A DNA stretch of 7,637 bases from an uncultured Ruminococcus sp. (GTDB lineage Bacteria; Bacillota; Clostridia; Oscillospirales; Acutalibacteraceae), in contig CADCON010000146.1 of the NCBI GenBank assembly GCA_902803035.1, forward strand, positions 1 through 7,637, read 5' to 3'. Under the pieces are notes generated by a model. It did no database searches, had not been told where the DNA came from, and was given only the letters and a program-made list of their open reading frames with translations. Made by a program: the position numbers and the translations under genes. Within the stretch, counting starts at the first letter, position 1. Every line of letters starts with the position of its first letter. Shown here one piece after another: positions 6,848 through 7,637 of the stretch.

Positions 6848-6876
6848 AATATATCATATTATGAAAAATAAGTCAA
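6848..6876 (-). promoter_or_regulatory. Sigma-A type promoter of the polysaccharide operon
   Basis: On the minus strand TTGACT (6871-6876) is followed by exactly 17 bp and TATATT (6848-6853). The last spacer bases are TGA, giving an extended -10 (TGN). Surrounding DNA is very AT-rich. The start of transcription should be near 6841. Confidence 0.8.
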
Positions 6877-7176
6877 TACTCAAACTTTCCACATCGAAAA
6901 ACAGCCCAAAGCCCACCGATTGAGACGAAATAGGCAATTCAATATCACGCAGCCTAAGCAATATGCAAAGAATCAGGCAAATAGGCAGGTAAACGTGAGA
7001 CAAAGCTGGCGAGCAATGAATGGATCTGCTTTCCTGACCGATCCTCAATTCCCGCTATTATCCAAACCGTGGAATCCAAATGCATCATCAAAACACCATC
7101 GGCTGAATTCGGGAAAAAGAACGGTCTTGCACCGCATACCGAGGCGCGTGTTTATTGGAAAAATGAGAATACACTA
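6877..7176. other. Intergenic region between divergent promoters, no gene recognised
   Basis: About 300 nt separate the two -35 boxes. A plus-strand frame (6920-7180, 86 codons) and a minus-strand frame (6854-7048, 64 codons) are open, but both lack a ribosome binding site and any recognisable sequence pattern. They run into or across promoter elements, so I treat them as chance. No strong repeats or operator-like palindromes were found by eye. Confidence 0.5.
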
Positions 7177-7205
7177 TTGACATAGGAAAAAGAATGGTAT
7201 AGAAT
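7177..7205 (+). promoter_or_regulatory. Near-consensus sigma-A promoter of the PEP/pyruvate-binding gene
   Basis: A perfect TTGACA (7177-7182), a 17 bp spacer and TAGAAT (7200-7205, five of six matches to TATAAT). Transcription should start near 7212. The first gene downstream begins at 7290. Confidence 0.85.
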
Positions 7206-7217
7206 AAAATTAAGGAC

Positions 7218-7252
7218 AAAGGCGTTCTCGGTGATTCGGGAGCGCCTTTTTT
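7218..7252 (+). terminator. Intrinsic terminator or attenuator between promoter and gene
   Basis: AAAGGCGTTCTCG (7218-7230) pairs with CGGGAGCGCCTTT (7237-7249) over 13 pairs, including two G-U, around the loop GTGATT. The stem is followed by further T residues to 7252 and a second T-rich stretch to 7264. It lies only a few bases after the predicted transcription start and before the ribosome binding site at 7278, so it probably limits expression of the downstream gene. Confidence 0.85.
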
Positions 7253-7289
7253 GTTTATTTTTTTAACGAGAAAGAATGGAGGAAGCACA

Positions 7290-7637
7290 ATGGCGGCTTT
7301 TGAAAAAACACGCTCCGGCATCCCGATGATGGACGAGGCTTTGCAATACATCCGGCTGGGCGACAATGTGGTATGGCAGGTTCCTTCCCTCGATGAATTC
7401 CGGTATGTGGCGGAACGGTTCGCCAATCAGGCGATAGCGGACGGCAGGAATCTCATCTATATCCGTTTTGCGGAACACGAGCCGATTCTCACGCCGCGTG
7501 AAGGATTGAAGATCGAACACGTAGAGCTTTCGCACCGCTTTGAAAATTTCACGGTCAATATACACAATCTGATAGAGCGGGAGGGCTATGACGCTTTTTA
7601 TGTCTTTGACTGCCTGTCAGAACTGGAAGAAGCGTGG
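7290..7637 (+). CDS. N-terminus of a PEP/pyruvate-binding (PPDK/PEP-synthase-like) protein with a KaiC-like lead domain, cut by window edge
   Basis: The 116 visible residues begin MAAFEKTRSGIPMMDEAL, followed by LGDNVVWQVPSLDEFRYVAE (23-42), DGRNLIYIRFAEHEP (51-65), HRFENFTVNIHNLIE (82-96) and YDAFYVFDCLSELEEAW (100-116). I recognise this arrangement as the N-terminus of large bacterial proteins annotated as PEP/pyruvate-binding domain proteins, which continue into a PPDK-type ATP-grasp domain. That continuation lies outside the window. The start of the domain resembles KaiC/RecA-like ATPases (SGIPMMDEAL) with a Walker-B-like YVFD, but the Walker A loop is absent (GDNVVWQV in its place), so ATP binding by this part is doubtful. 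ATG is preceded by GGAGG with 7 to 8 nt spacing. The gene is divergent from the polysaccharide operon and has its own promoter and attenuator. Confidence 0.75.
   Translation, partial: MAAFEKTRSGIPMMDEALQYIRLGDNVVWQVPSLDEFRYVAERFANQAIADGRNLIYIRFAEHEPILTPREGLKIEHVELSHRFENFTVNIHNLIEREGYDAFYVFDCLSELEEAW

Noticed and set aside
7088..7565. Minus-strand frames overlapping the right-hand gene and its promoter
   Set aside because: They are antisense to the PEP/pyruvate-binding gene, run through the terminator and promoter, and lack ribosome binding sites.

Overview
The window reads as part of a Clostridia-like Firmicutes chromosome. Supporting signs are strong GGAGG-type ribosome binding sites, frequent TTG and GTG starts, sigma-A type promoters, a LytR-CpsA-Psr protein and a Bacillus EpsF-like glycosyltransferase. 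No rRNA, tRNA, CRISPR array or transposase is visible. The species cannot be named from this sequence.

Most of the window (1-6847) is a minus-strand surface-polysaccharide operon. A strong promoter (6848-6876) is followed by an unusually long leader of about 445 nt. The genes then run, in order of transcription: GT4 glycosyltransferase (5257-6396), polytopic Wzy/EpsG-like membrane protein (3937-5250), a roughly 300 nt gap holding a perfect 9+9 bp palindrome, an LCP-family wall-polymer ligase (2533-3636), an EctB-type class III aminotransferase broken by a one-base frameshift (1232-2480), a TupA-like ATP-grasp protein (302-1213), and the start of a hexapeptide-repeat acyltransferase (1-305) cut by the window edge. 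The first two genes would build the repeat unit and the polymer, and LCP would attach it to the wall. The last three look like a decoration module. EctB-type enzymes make L-2,4-diaminobutyrate and TupA-like proteins are linked to amino-acid-bearing wall polymers, so a diaminobutyrate-modified polysaccharide is a reasonable but unproven reading.

From 6877 to 7176 no convincing gene is seen. A divergent plus-strand unit follows. A near-consensus promoter (7177-7205) runs straight into an intrinsic terminator (7218-7252), and then comes the start of a PEP/pyruvate-binding protein (7290 to the window end) whose N-terminal domain resembles a KaiC/RecA-like ATPase without its P-loop.

The points most worth a second look are the diaminobutyrate/ATP-grasp pairing, the frameshift inside it, the long structured leader, and the promoter followed at once by a terminator.
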